64,000 nt of DNA from Cyclobacteriaceae bacterium (GCA_028285445.1 JANQPQ010000031.1:1-64000); one strand, 5' to 3'. Shown: positions 7,893 to 16,208, numbered from the stretch's first letter. Numbers and translations are program-made. Notes: generated by a model from the letters alone, not told the origin.

Positions 7893-7908
7893 ACGACAAA
7901 TATGTCGT
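7893..7908. promoter_or_regulatory. Candidate XRE operator ACGACA-AATA-TGTCGT
   Basis: A perfect inverted repeat of six bases with a 4-base spacer lies in the short gap between two divergent genes. Small XRE regulators commonly bind such palindromes as dimers, so autoregulation of both genes is the simplest reading. The site also decides the start of the XRE gene: an upstream in-frame TTG at 7868 would put the operator inside the coding region and leave 2 bp between the genes. Confidence 0.5.
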
Positions 7909-7942
7909 TAATTATTCTCTTGAATTACCTGAGTTTGTCGCT

Positions 7943-8167
7943 ATGTCTAAGAAGGCAGATCAGCGCATTATCAATGAATTCGGAAAAAGGGTTCGCGAAG
8001 CCCGCGAAAATGCCGGCCTCACTCAACTCGACCTCGCCGCAAAAGCTGATATCGATATCCGCCAAATTCAACGCATAGAGAATTCTGAAAATGCTACCAG
8101 TATTGTAAATGCTTATAAGGTCGCTAAGACCTTAGGGGTGGCTATTGAGGATTTGTTTGATTTTTGA
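7943..8167 (+). CDS. XRE-family helix-turn-helix regulator
   Basis: The 74-residue protein is essentially one Cro/C1-type helix-turn-helix: FGKRVREARENAGLTQLDLAAKA (helices 1-2), then IDIRQIQRIEN (recognition helix), ending VAIEDLFDF. I place the start at the ATG of MSKKADQR; the in-frame upstream TTG would add a 25-residue tail that covers the palindromic operator. Likely a transcriptional repressor of itself and the divergent 67-residue gene. Confidence 0.85.
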   Translation: MSKKADQRIINEFGKRVREARENAGLTQLDLAAKADIDIRQIQRIENSENATSIVNAYKVAKTLGVAIEDLFDF

Positions 8168-8179
8168 TATCGAATTGCC

Positions 8180-8791
8180 TTACAAGGAATCCACGAACAC
8201 CATCGGCAAATTTTCTATGCCCCGATAGGGGATAGTATCTTTAATCGCCTCGCCGGCAATGTACCACTCGTACCTGCCAACTATGTGGTAGGTGTGACGA
8301 CGCCTCCTTTTACGGTTTTTGAGTACATAGGATGGCACATGAATGGCCTTGCGCCACAATTCGCCGTTACTGTCAAATTCCACCCGGTAGATGGCCCGGT
8401 TAAAATTCGTTTCATAGCTGATATATAGATTTTCGCCTACCCACATGCTATCTGGTTCATCGAGTATCTTAATCTCGTCCAGGTAGGTACTATCACCAAT
8501 TATGATCAACGTATCCCGCTTGAGGCTGAGATTCCACCTCATGTGCTCATAACGAACATACGACTGTATCATATTAGATATTGATGGGCCATTGTTGAAT
8601 TGCTCAATGGACATTGTATGCCAATGACCCGGACTAAATGTCAGAGAATGATGTTTAGTTTTTAATGTAATATGTTGGCCCGTCGCATTGACTATTGATA
8701 CTTGTGCTATTTCCTGCTGTTTAAAAGAACTGCAATTAGTCAGGCCAATCGTCATCAATAGCACGAGCTGGGTATTAATAACTTCCTTCAT
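8180..8791 (-). CDS. Putative lipoprotein of unknown function
   Basis: A 203-residue protein whose N-terminus has a hydrophobic stretch followed by GLTNC, a plausible lipobox with the cysteine at about residue 20. The rest is beta-rich with many aromatic residues and a basic RKRRRRH stretch near 160. No family recognised. It ends 12 bp from the XRE gene in convergent orientation and seems to be a single-gene unit anchored in the outer or inner membrane. Confidence 0.55.
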   Translation of the reverse strand: MKEVINTQLVLLMTIGLTNCSSFKQQEIAQVSIVNATGQHITLKTKHHSLTFSPGHWHTMSIEQFNNGPSISNMIQSYVRYEHMRWNLSLKRDTLIIIGDSTYLDEIKILDEPDSMWVGENLYISYETNFNRAIYRVEFDSNGELWRKAIHVPSYVLKNRKRRRRHTYHIVGRYEWYIAGEAIKDTIPYRGIENLPMVFVDSL

Positions 8792-8928
8792 TTTGGAATT
8801 TCTAACCTCAATTTACCAATTAGTTAGAAGTTTTCAGATTGATGATATCAGATGGAGGTGTTGATAAACGAAGTAAATCCTGCTTGGCGGTTTCTTAATG
8901 AGGGGCATTGAAGTTCTACGAAACAAGA

Positions 8929-9000
8929 CCCTTCGACAAGCTCAGGATGTCATGGATGGAGCGATAGAGATTGCTTCGTCGCTTCGCTCCTCGCAATGAC
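8929..9000. repeat. Interspersed CCCTTCGACAAGCTCAGG-type repeat
   Basis: The gap of 292 bp between two divergent-facing genes holds CCCTTCGACAAGCTCAGG followed 20 bp later by GATTGCTTCGTCGCTTCGC and TCGCAATGAC. I recognise both as short repetitive sequences that recur between genes in many Bacteroidota and other genomes. No other copy was seen in this window, so repetitiveness here rests on general knowledge. Confidence 0.5.
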
Positions 9001-9083
9001 CAAAAACCAAAAGCATTGGCTAACCTTCAACACCCGATGACTTGGAATTGGCTGAGAAGCGCTCTTTGATTTCAACATTCACC

Positions 9084-9734
9084 CTATTCACACTTAATAA
9101 CATATGGGCGGCGCACCTTGAAGACATAGGCAAAGCTATAGGGTAGCACGCCCTTTATAATCCAATCCATTATCACTACCTGGTTGCGGATAATTACATC
9201 CTTTTCATAGTACACCTTGCAGCGGCAAGGGGCATGGCATTCCGTACAAACTTTGTCCTTCTTCTGGTCGATAAAAGCATCAATGGCATCGCTAACAGAC
9301 TGGCGGAGGTCTGCCATCTTTTGCATTACGAAAAAAGGGTTGAGCATATACCAGAAGATGTTCCAACTGGCAATACCAGCATCGGCATGCCTACCCCGGG
9401 CCAGGGTCCTTGGGTTTTCACAGTCTGAGCCTAGCACTTTCATGTTTACCACCGAGATCCAATCGGGAAGTATTTGCCCCTCTTCCTTCAGCAGGCTAAT
9501 CTCATGTCCTTCATAGGGAAATAGCAACTGTTCCTTGCCATCCGTAATTGGTTCTACCTTGGGCTCAGCAAAGTGGCTACTCAAATACTTGATGAGATCT
9601 TCCTGAGAATTACCATCAAAGGCTATGTCCTTTTGCGGAAATGTGTCTTGTAAAACTTCCTGTATTGTCTGGTAGCTGCTATCAGGCGATTTCTCCTTCA
9701 TATACTGATCATAAGAATATTGTAGCCGGAACAA
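9084..9734 (-). CDS. Unknown cysteine-containing protein, downstream gene of a pair
   Basis: Up to 216 residues from a TTG start 5 bp after the upstream gene; an ATG 33 bases further in is an alternative. No signal peptide. Around residue 165-175 there is CTECHAPCRCK, a compact Cys/His cluster that could bind zinc or iron, followed by a hydrophobic VVIMDWIIKGVLPYSFAYVF segment. No family recognised. It is co-directional with the coiled-coil membrane protein just upstream and probably co-transcribed. Confidence 0.55.
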   Translation of the reverse strand: MFRLQYSYDQYMKEKSPDSSYQTIQEVLQDTFPQKDIAFDGNSQEDLIKYLSSHFAEPKVEPITDGKEQLLFPYEGHEISLLKEEGQILPDWISVVNMKVLGSDCENPRTLARGRHADAGIASWNIFWYMLNPFFVMQKMADLRQSVSDAIDAFIDQKKDKVCTECHAPCRCKVYYEKDVIIRNQVVIMDWIIKGVLPYSFAYVFKVRRPYVIKCE

Positions 9735-9739
9735 ATGAG

Positions 9740-10171
9740 CTAGTTGCCCCCGATCTGTACGGTATGATCTTTCAGGAAATCTTCAAGGTGTTCTAAAACC
9801 TTCTCAGGATTATTGGTGAGTCCGTTCAGGTTATCAAGACGTTCAGAAAGATGAGAGAAGAAGTTTACTATCCAGGTAAGCAAGAGACCAAATATCCACA
9901 GGGTCCATTTAGTAACCCAGCGGCGATAGCGCCATTTCCGGTTGTAGCTGTGAAACTCCTTTAGTTCGTCGATGATGGTTTTACTCAGCTTCTGCACCAC
10001 GCCAAGTATAGCGTCGTACCTTTCATTGTAGCTGGCCATGTCGAGCTCGGCCTGGTCTTCATTGAACTCACGAATTAAATCCATCTTCTCCTCAAGAGCC
10101 TTCTTTAAGGCATCGCGCTTGTTTCTGAGTTTGGTATACCGCTCGGACAGGCCTAAGATATATTCTTCCAT
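9740..10171 (-). CDS. Unknown coiled-coil protein with one membrane helix
   Basis: A 143-residue protein with a long charged helix (residues 1-80, probable coiled coil: YTKLRNKRDALKKALEEK), then RRWVTKWTLWIFGLLLTWIVNFF, a single membrane-spanning helix at about 85-106, and an amphipathic C-terminus. No family recognised. It is the first gene of a two-gene unit. A 277-bp gap separates it from a divergent two-gene unit, so the four genes may share control and function. Confidence 0.6.
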   Translation of the reverse strand: MEEYILGLSERYTKLRNKRDALKKALEEKMDLIREFNEDQAELDMASYNERYDAILGVVQKLSKTIIDELKEFHSYNRKWRYRRWVTKWTLWIFGLLLTWIVNFFSHLSERLDNLNGLTNNPEKVLEHLEDFLKDHTVQIGGN

Positions 10172-10448
10172 AGCATTCTAGTTTAATGTTAGATGGCTGC
10201 TTCCGAAAGAACATTGGTAATGATAGAACTTATAAGTGTGGTAGTTTTCCCAAAGTAATGTTGGTTTCTTAATCCTTCTTAGACCAAAGCAAGAGTTCAT
10301 ACTACACTCTTTTGGTTTTCGCGGCTTTCGCCAGGAAACATTCTATCAACTTTAACCTCTGGGCATTTCTTTGTATCATGCGACAAACGCTATCTGCATG
10401 AGCCCCCGTGATTATTACATAAAAAACATCTATAAGAAGTTTAAATTC

Positions 10449-11153
10449 ATGGCCAATTGGTTTCCCAATAATAAAATTGCCCTGGGAGATATTGGAGTTT
10501 TCGACGGCTATCAATTTAATCGGATCAGCTCCCTGGAAAAGCTGGGAATACCTTTCGAAGAGCGTCAGGGAGAAAAGCCTATAGACCTCTCCTACGTGAA
10601 GCAAGCTGAAATCAACTTTGCTGCCGGGGGTGAAATGGCGCCACCGGATGGCATGGTATCTGGAAATGTGAAAATGCAATTTCAAAGGGCCGGCGCCTTC
10701 TCCTTTGACGTCGCCAATTGTTTTGTCCATGAGATTGAAGACAAACTATCACTGGGCAACAAGATCAAGCAGCTTTATAAAGATGGCCAATGGGAAGAAG
10801 ATTGGGTAGTAATAGACTCTTTAGTCGCCGCCGGAGTTACCACCATCCTGGTAGCCGAGTCAAACAATGCTGAATTAGAACTGCAAGCCAAGGAGAATCT
10901 GGGAGAGCTTAAGCTCACCAATGCTAACGCGAGGCTATCGGTAAAATCACAGAAAGGCGAAATTACCAGCCTGCTGGGGAAGGAAGGGCTGACACCACTT
11001 TTTAAAACCTCTAAAGTGAAGCGATCATTCCTGGCCGGGTTAACTCGCAGAAAAGACAATGTTCGCTATGGGGGCCAGGTAGTGGATAGACCTGAAATGA
11101 CTACCGGTGAAGATGATATGTGGGAGCAGACACAAATGGAAACAGATAACTAA
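10449..11153 (+). CDS. Unknown 234-residue protein, first gene of coupled pair
   Basis: I do not recognise this protein. The start before ANWFPNNKIALGD is preferred over an upstream in-frame start because what lies before it is not protein-like. The N-terminus (IALGDIGVFDGYQFNRISSL) looks like two or three beta-strands, the centre is glycine-rich and amphipathic (AEINFAAGGEMAPPDGMVSG), and GVTTILVAES leads into a charged helix region. No signal peptide, membrane helix or catalytic motif is evident. The last base of its stop is the first base of the next ATG (TAATG), so the genes are tightly coupled. Confidence 0.6.
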   Translation: MANWFPNNKIALGDIGVFDGYQFNRISSLEKLGIPFEERQGEKPIDLSYVKQAEINFAAGGEMAPPDGMVSGNVKMQFQRAGAFSFDVANCFVHEIEDKLSLGNKIKQLYKDGQWEEDWVVIDSLVAAGVTTILVAESNNAELELQAKENLGELKLTNANARLSVKSQKGEITSLLGKEGLTPLFKTSKVKRSFLAGLTRRKDNVRYGGQVVDRPEMTTGEDDMWEQTQMETDN

Positions 11154-11935
11154 TGGGCTTAAAGCAAAACAGAGAAGAACAGATCCGATTTGGGGGCACT
11201 ACTTCCGGCGGTGAAAAGCCATCCTCATATACTTTTGATCCGGAGGCATTTCTTCGCTCCCGCACTCAGGTGCAATGGCAGGTACAATTATTCGCCTGGG
11301 TAACGCAATGTTGGCTATACGAGGTGGACCACATTCCAAATACCGCAGAAGAGTTGGCCAATTTTGATATGAAAGGGCTGATTGCGGAATTCGAAAAGAA
11401 GTTTATTGCAGGTGATTGGAAGAAGATGGTACCGGAATCAGGGGCTACTACCGATGAATCGGTATTGGCTTTCCAGCTCTTTACCAAAGAGCCAGCGATG
11501 ATGATCTTCAACGGTGGCCAGGAGCCGCCTTCCCTGCTACCGGAGTTGGCCCGACACCAATTCGTTCCCGCTAGTGTAATGACAGCAACTATTCTGGATT
11601 TTGTGAATGGACCTCAGGGGCCTTATACGCCAGTGCTAACTACAGACGGTAGTGACTATCACAGCTTCAACATCATGCAGTATTTTCCCGATCGGGAGGT
11701 CCTACGATATATGGATGATATTGGAGAAAATGGAAAGTGTTTCCTGAGTAAGGGTTATAACCAGCTGGATATAGATTCGAAGTTTATAGAAACAACTCCT
11801 GATAATCACTGGCTATGGGAAGTAGATATCAAGGATTTCAGCCGCGTGTTTTATGGCATACAGTTGCACCTTGGCAGATACAAGCACTGGAATGACGCCC
11901 TGGCCAAGAATGGTGGGGTAGAGTACTTGGTTTAG
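11153..11935 (+). CDS. Unknown 260-residue protein, second gene of coupled pair
   Basis: I do not recognise this protein. It begins with a polar leader (KQNREEQIRFGGTTSGGEK), then a tryptophan-rich helix region (VQWQVQLFAWVTQCWLYEVDH) and several aromatic beta-strands, with a single cysteine late (GKCFLSKGYNQLD). It is soluble by inspection. Translation starts on the stop codon of the gene before, so the two products are probably made in equal amounts and may bind one another. With the divergent pair across the 277-bp gap this makes a compact four-gene unit. Confidence 0.6.
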   Translation: MGLKQNREEQIRFGGTTSGGEKPSSYTFDPEAFLRSRTQVQWQVQLFAWVTQCWLYEVDHIPNTAEELANFDMKGLIAEFEKKFIAGDWKKMVPESGATTDESVLAFQLFTKEPAMMIFNGGQEPPSLLPELARHQFVPASVMTATILDFVNGPQGPYTPVLTTDGSDYHSFNIMQYFPDREVLRYMDDIGENGKCFLSKGYNQLDIDSKFIETTPDNHWLWEVDIKDFSRVFYGIQLHLGRYKHWNDALAKNGGVEYLV

Positions 11936-12083
11936 GTATAAGGGGTAGAGGTAGTTTTGCCATCTTTATGTATTTGTAGATTAATCACTACTCGCTAAAG
12001 CACTGGTATCATTAAGCGCCTAGAAAGTTCAAAGCACACATTTAGCCAATTTGCTTATCTGAGTCTAGGGATAGCCTGGTTCT

Positions 12084-12280
12084 CCCTTAATCGGGCTCTA
12101 CGCAGTTGTGGGAAAAAGTATTAAGTAACACCGCAAGATGGTCTAGTCCTTGGTGGCAAGCTATTTCAGGTACTGACGTCGCTTCTCGGAAAACCTTGTA
12201 GAGCCCTAGATTTTTTGCTTACTTTTTCATCAATGGAAAAAGTAAGGGCCCGCCCGGCCCTAGGGCAATGCAAAAATAGC
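12084..12280 (+). repeat. 200-bp interspersed palindromic repeat, copy A
   Basis: About 197 bp that are roughly 90 percent identical to the reverse complement of 16362-16558 and more distantly to that of 14230-14428. Shared blocks include CGGGCTCTACGCAGTTGTGG, GATGGTCTAGTCCTTGGTGG and TTTTTTGCTTACTTTTT. Its right half contains an 11-bp perfect stem, CTTACTTTTTC/GAAAAAGTAAG, nested inside CCCTAG/CTAGGG arms, so the element can fold extensively. No start-to-stop frame is conserved between copies, which argues for a non-coding repeat or structured RNA. Confidence 0.8.
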
Positions 12281-12332
12281 TTCCACGGCCAATAATTGTT
12301 TTAATAACTACCAGAGGTAAAGAGTTACTTTG

Positions 12333-12397
12333 CGCGGCCCAGTCCCGAGTACTCGGGAGAGCGAAAATGCATTGATGGCTTTAATGACTAATGACTC
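12333..12397 (+). repeat. CCCGAGTACTCGGG element, copy 1
   Basis: Direct repeat of 14593-14655. The first 36 bases are identical, containing the 14-bp perfect palindrome CCCGAGTACTCGGG, and a second identical block CTTTAATGACTAATGACT follows after a short variable stretch. Similarity fades over another 40 bp. In both places it comes shortly after a copy of the 200-bp element, although that element is inverted in one of them. Confidence 0.75.
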
Positions 12398-12467
12398 CTA
12401 CAAAGAGACCCGGCGAAGAGTCATTTCTAAGCTAGGGAACCTGGGGTTCCCGCTTGCGCGAGAATGA

Positions 12468-12517
12468 GCTTCTTTCAATATCTAAATCCCCCCGGCTTGA
12501 GTGCGATGCGAATTCAG
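12468..12517 (+). repeat. TCTTTCAATATCTAAA element, copy 1
   Basis: About 50 bp matching 16837-16888 in the same orientation: GCTTCTTTCAATATCTAAA, a C-rich tract, GACTTGAG or GGCTTGAG, then GATGNGAATT. Both copies are the last repeat of their gap before the next coding unit. Confidence 0.65.
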
Positions 12518-12557
12518 CAATCTTCTCTAGCAATCAGAAGAATACCTAACTTAGTAC

Positions 12558-13051
12558 ATGCTCAAGTCGACTAGCATCAACCCAGTAAAAGCAGTTGTAC
12601 TGACGATCCTACTTGCTAACTCGTTGATTACAGTTGATTTTATTCTACCCAGCAGGTTGCACGACGTCATCATTACCCAAGTGGAACAGGCTGTTATTTG
12701 GCCCCAAAGCGCCGACACAAACAATTTGAAACCAAAGTCCTTACTGAGGCAAAGAGCTTCGTAGTTGAGCACAAATTCCGTGGGCAGTTTGTCCGTGGAG
12801 ATACCGTCAGGCTATCCTGTTCTCCTCTTTTTGCCCGGGTTGTAAAGGCCAAAGGTAGCGGCATCGGCATAGACCCATACGTCCCGAGCTACTACTTCAG
12901 CGTTCCATTTGTGAGAGGGCTTCTGGTGGTGGCGCTCTTAGTCGCCACCGTGGGGTTGGTATTTTGGCGAAGGCGCGAATTTGCCATCTCTTGTATCGTG
13001 GTGGCGGCATTCCTGACGGCACTTCACTTGAATTATTGGTTTCGAGTTTAG
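12558..13051 (+). pseudogene. Small membrane protein gene split by a frameshift
   Basis: Two overlapping frames seem to be halves of one gene. The first (from the ATG at 12558, ending at 12764) encodes a membrane helix, PVKAVVLTILLANSLITVDF. The second (open from about 12698 to 13051, no good ATG) encodes a soluble stretch and two membrane helices, VRGLLVVALLVATVGLVFW and FAISCIVVAAFLTALHL. A shift of one base around 12690-12720, near TTTGGCCCC, would fuse them into a protein of roughly 164 residues with three helices. No family recognised. It may be a true mutation, a sequencing error, or two real small genes. Confidence 0.5.
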
Positions 13052-13104
13052 TCGTGTGACTTTTCTGTACTTCCTCAATTATCAAGAGGATAACTCAGAT
13101 TCAC

Positions 13105-14121
13105 ATGAAAGGTAAACTTATCATCCTGACTGCCCTGATAGCCACTTCCTGTTTGTTTCCTGGCGAAGAAGAAGATTTAGATGTGGCCTTTGCCAGGATT
13201 TCAAATCGAAAGAACCCGGTTCAGCATTTTGTAGTGAATAGCGAAGCAACCATAATTGTTAACGGCCGCCTCGGCACACGCATTGAAATACAGCCAGGGA
13301 GCCTGGTAACTATGGATGGAGAAACGGTATCGGGTGAGATTGAAATCGAATTGAAGGAGATCTACACACCGGCAGAGATGATCTTCAATAATATCACCAC
13401 CACCAATAATGGCCACCTGCTATCAAGTTCGGGCATGGTGCATATTGAAGCTTCCGCTAGTGGCCAGGACCTGAAGGTAAAGCAGGGCGACTACATTGAA
13501 GTACGTTTCCCTATGCAAGTGGAAACACCCTATATGCGAGCCTACCTTGGAGAAGAGTCTGCAAATGGAATTAATTGGGAATTGGATCTTGATTCTCCCG
13601 ACACCCTCTTCATCGAAGAGCGGTACGAGGAAATTCTCACATTAGACTACGGGGTAGACTCCGTATTTGGTTTCACCAGAATTTTCGCTGTAGTTGGTTT
13701 AGATACTATCCTGGTTAGCGAAGGAGACGATACAACGTATCTACGTTCTACGGAAGACTCTACATACTACAATCTCCGGTTTACGGCTCTGGCCTGGATC
13801 AATTGCGACTATTTCCCTTCCGGTACGGAGTTGCGCGACGTTAGGTTTGCCAGCAGCGAGGGGCTTGATCAGCAAACCTATTTGATCTTTAAAGATATCA
13901 ATGCCGTCATGCCTGCTTACTGGGAAACGGATGGTGGTAGCTCCGCATATATTCCGGTCAATGAACCTTTTCGTATCCTCAGCATTGTTCAGGAAGATGG
14001 TGACTATCAGGTAAGTCAGCAGGATGTTCCAGCGAATAGTAGCCAATCTGATTTTGAATTGGAGTACAAAGAGGTGACACTGGAAGAACTGGAGGGGATT
14101 GTTAGTGGATTAGATAATTAA
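13105..14121 (+). CDS. Putative lipoprotein, beta-rich, unknown function
   Basis: A 338-residue protein with a lipoprotein signal (IILTALIATSC, Cys16) and an acidic GEEEDLD spacer after it. The first half contains a stretch reminiscent of ZU5-type or similar beta domains (GTRIEIQPGSLVTMDGE, then IEIELKEIYTPAEMI), the second half further strands. A purine-rich AAGAGGA precedes the ATG by about 15 bases. No enzymatic motif. It likely sits on the cell surface or periplasmic face. The flanking gaps are repeat mosaics, so it seems to be a single-gene unit. Confidence 0.6.
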   Translation: MKGKLIILTALIATSCLFPGEEEDLDVAFARISNRKNPVQHFVVNSEATIIVNGRLGTRIEIQPGSLVTMDGETVSGEIEIELKEIYTPAEMIFNNITTTNNGHLLSSSGMVHIEASASGQDLKVKQGDYIEVRFPMQVETPYMRAYLGEESANGINWELDLDSPDTLFIEERYEEILTLDYGVDSVFGFTRIFAVVGLDTILVSEGDDTTYLRSTEDSTYYNLRFTALAWINCDYFPSGTELRDVRFASSEGLDQQTYLIFKDINAVMPAYWETDGGSSAYIPVNEPFRILSIVQEDGDYQVSQQDVPANSSQSDFELEYKEVTLEELEGIVSGLDN

Positions 14122-14229
14122 GTGGGCTGCAGGGCATAGAATACCTACTGCTGCCCAACAGTTTTCTTGCGCAAAGAGCGTGAATCCAAAGGCTTTTCAT
14201 AGGAGTTATTTGGCTAAAAGCCCAAAGCC

Positions 14230-14428
14230 CTGCTATGCCCTAGGGCCGGGCGGGCCCTTACTTTTTGCATTGAAGGGTTTACCAAAAAGTAAGCAAAAAC
14301 TCTAGGGCTCTACAAGGTTTCCCGAGAATCCTACGCCTATACCTGAAGTTGTGCACCACCAAGGACTAGACCATCTTCCATGTTACTTACGACCCTTTCC
14401 CACAACTGCGCAGAGCCCGATTAAGAGT
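14230..14428 (-). repeat. 200-bp interspersed palindromic repeat, copy B
   Basis: Reverse-complement copy of the element at 12084-12280, the most diverged of the three. It keeps GCCCTAGGGCCGGGCGGGCCC, the AGTAAGCAAAAA tract, CTAGGGCTCTACAAGG, ACCAAGGACTAGACCATCTT and CCCACAACTGCG. The AT-rich stem has accumulated changes (TTGCATTGAAGGG in the loop). The pairing of other copies is partly lost here. Confidence 0.75.
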
Positions 14429-14592
14429 GGAAAAATGCAACTTTCAGCAATATCAGATAGCGAAAGTCGCTAATTGTCTGCAATGAAGTTTCTAAGAGCT
14501 TAACGAAACCAGTGGACACAACAAGCGGCATTGTTTTCGACTTTGGGTCAGTAGGGGTTGTGGGGCTGGAAAACCCGCCGCGGTTGTGTTCA

Positions 14593-14655
14593 CGCGGCCC
14601 AGTCCCGAGTACTCGGGAGAGCGAAAATATTGTGAGGCTTTAATGACTAATGACT
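14593..14655 (+). repeat. CCCGAGTACTCGGG element, copy 2
   Basis: Second copy of the element at 12333-12397, with the same palindrome and the same downstream CTTTAATGACTAATGACT block. It ends about 50 bp before the 3' end of the membrane protein gene that runs toward it. Confidence 0.75.
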
Positions 14656-14702
14656 GCTATGAAAAGACCAAGGCAAGGAGTTATTGATCAACTAAGGCAC
14701 CG

Positions 14703-16208
14703 TTAATTGCCCCGTACAAAATTCAGCAATGCCTGATCGTGGTCTAAAAGCTCGACGGTTCTGGTGGCTACCAGGCTATCAATCTTTCGAGCACTTTTGC
14801 TGTCCATCACCACACTGTATTCCTTCCCAAATCGTTTGAGGCTCTCGGTGTTCTTGCGATCAGATGAAATATCAAGGAACAGATCTTGCGCCGCTATAAA
14901 CTGACCAAAAGTGCAATCCGGAAGGTACTTTATCATCACTACAGCATCCTGATTATATTTTTGATAGAAACTGGTTAAAAGTATTTTTAGCCGGTTCAAA
15001 TCTATAGCACTACCATTCAAGCTAAAACCTGACGCTGCCACCTGTAGCAGTACCCTGTTCATTTGTGCAACCTTCATGATTTCATAGCAATAGTTCTCTG
15101 GCCATTTTACTTGCGAACCGATATATCCCAAGGCCATCAGGCTGTCAACTTGAGCCGCTACACCCTCACATTCATGCAAATAAAAATCATGCATGAGCCT
15201 GTCCTCAAAAAAAGGATAATCCGAAGGATAAGAAGTTTTTGGATCACCCAGCATATAGAAAACAGACTTGACTCCCAGAGCAGATGCCTCGCTCCTAATT
15301 TTCAGAATACTTTTATAGGGCACATCTTTATCAGCTTTAATGGTAAGAATCGGTCTTTTCCAATCCCAGGCCCTCAACCAATCACTTCTATCTTCGATGA
15401 AATCAACCACCTCGGGTAGACTGACAATTTCGGGAATGCTACCCACAAACCGTTTAATGGCATAGACTGGTTCGCCACCTTGTCTTTCCTTGTCGAATCC
15501 CACATAAATCTGATTCGGTTCGGTATTGGAATAGTATTGAGTATACTCCGATCGTGGCATATCGAGTTGTATCAGGTCGTGAATAGAGACCTGGTAGCGA
15601 CTCCTATCAACCTCGGGGCCTATCGTTCGGCTCACTACCAGGCTGTTGATAGTCACCAATAAGAAAGCTGCTCCCATCCACCGCAACAATCTTCCCCGGA
15701 GGATCTTGTGAAACCCCAGCCATAGATTGAGAAACCAAAGTGCCGGAAGCAAGATCAGGAATAATGTAGTTTCTCGGAGAAAATCAATATCATACTGGAG
15801 GGGCCAACTAATACATAGTACCCCGAGCAGACTTACCACCTTGGCCAGCCACCAAACGGTGTTTAGCGAAAAGTAGTACTGGTTTGTGATTGCAAAACGC
15901 GCCCATAGCCTGACCTTCGGATTGCTTCCTTTATTACGGTTGCGCAGTAGGAATGTCAGCCCCAGGCTGCAGCCAGCTATGGATGTTAGGTAAGCAAAAA
16001 ACAGGTCATAGTACGGCTTGTCTCCTTGTTTCACCGAAAATCTCGACTGGCTGAAATCCCAGGCTGCGATAGCAAAACCTTCCCGGAGGTACGTAATAAA
16101 CCCGAAGAGGACAACAGAGGCTATTATGCCTATTAAAATGGCAGATATAATTCTGTGCTGGGGAAAGGATACGTCAGGTGAGGAAATGAAACCACTACTA
16201 AGGGCCAT
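14703..16208 (-). CDS. Membrane protein with two ExbD/TolR-like domains
   Basis: A 501-residue protein with about five membrane helices in the first 195 residues (near 20-40, 67-88, 118-135, 146-168, 176-193), then a periplasmic region. Two segments there resemble the ExbD/TolR fold: RPILTIKADKDVPYKSILKI with LGVKSVFYML at about 285-320, and VLLQVAASGFSLNGSAIDL with DAVVMIKYLPDCTF at about 385-440. ExbD proteins normally have one membrane helix and energise TonB. A multi-helix protein carrying two such domains is atypical, and no ExbB or TonB gene is nearby. The fold call is by eye. Single-gene unit between two repeat mosaics. Confidence 0.5.
   Translation of the reverse strand: MALSSGFISSPDVSFPQHRIISAILIGIIASVVLFGFITYLREGFAIAAWDFSQSRFSVKQGDKPYYDLFFAYLTSIAGCSLGLTFLLRNRNKGSNPKVRLWARFAITNQYYFSLNTVWWLAKVVSLLGVLCISWPLQYDIDFLRETTLFLILLPALWFLNLWLGFHKILRGRLLRWMGAAFLLVTINSLVVSRTIGPEVDRSRYQVSIHDLIQLDMPRSEYTQYYSNTEPNQIYVGFDKERQGGEPVYAIKRFVGSIPEIVSLPEVVDFIEDRSDWLRAWDWKRPILTIKADKDVPYKSILKIRSEASALGVKSVFYMLGDPKTSYPSDYPFFEDRLMHDFYLHECEGVAAQVDSLMALGYIGSQVKWPENYCYEIMKVAQMNRVLLQVAASGFSLNGSAIDLNRLKILLTSFYQKYNQDAVVMIKYLPDCTFGQFIAAQDLFLDISSDRKNTESLKRFGKEYSVVMDSKSARKIDSLVATRTVELLDHDQALLNFVRGN

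Larger units (their letters stand above)
11936..12557. other. Gene-free repeat mosaic
   Basis: No gene. The 622 bp are mostly filled by three interspersed repeats in this order: the 200-bp palindromic element, the CCCGAGTACTCGGG element and the TCTTTCAATATCTAAA element, each of which has further copies in the gaps near 14.2-14.7 and 16.4-16.9 kb. Confidence 0.7.
14122..14702. other. Gene-free repeat mosaic
   Basis: No gene in 581 bp. It contains copy B of the 200-bp element (inverted relative to copy A) and copy 2 of the CCCGAGTACTCGGG element. Between them lies about 165 bp in which I see nothing recognisable. Confidence 0.7.

Noticed and set aside
10302..10730. 142-codon open frame antisense to the first coupled gene of the four-gene unit
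   Set aside because: It overlaps a better supported gene with coupled neighbour and itself has no recognisable features.
10449..11935. Gasdermin-like identity for the coupled soluble proteins
   Set aside because: The size is suggestive, but I see no palmitoylated N-terminal cysteine, no adjacent caspase or protease gene and no recognisable gasdermin pattern.
12558..13051. Programmed ribosomal frameshift
   Set aside because: No slippery heptamer with a downstream pseudoknot is evident; mutation or sequencing error is simpler.
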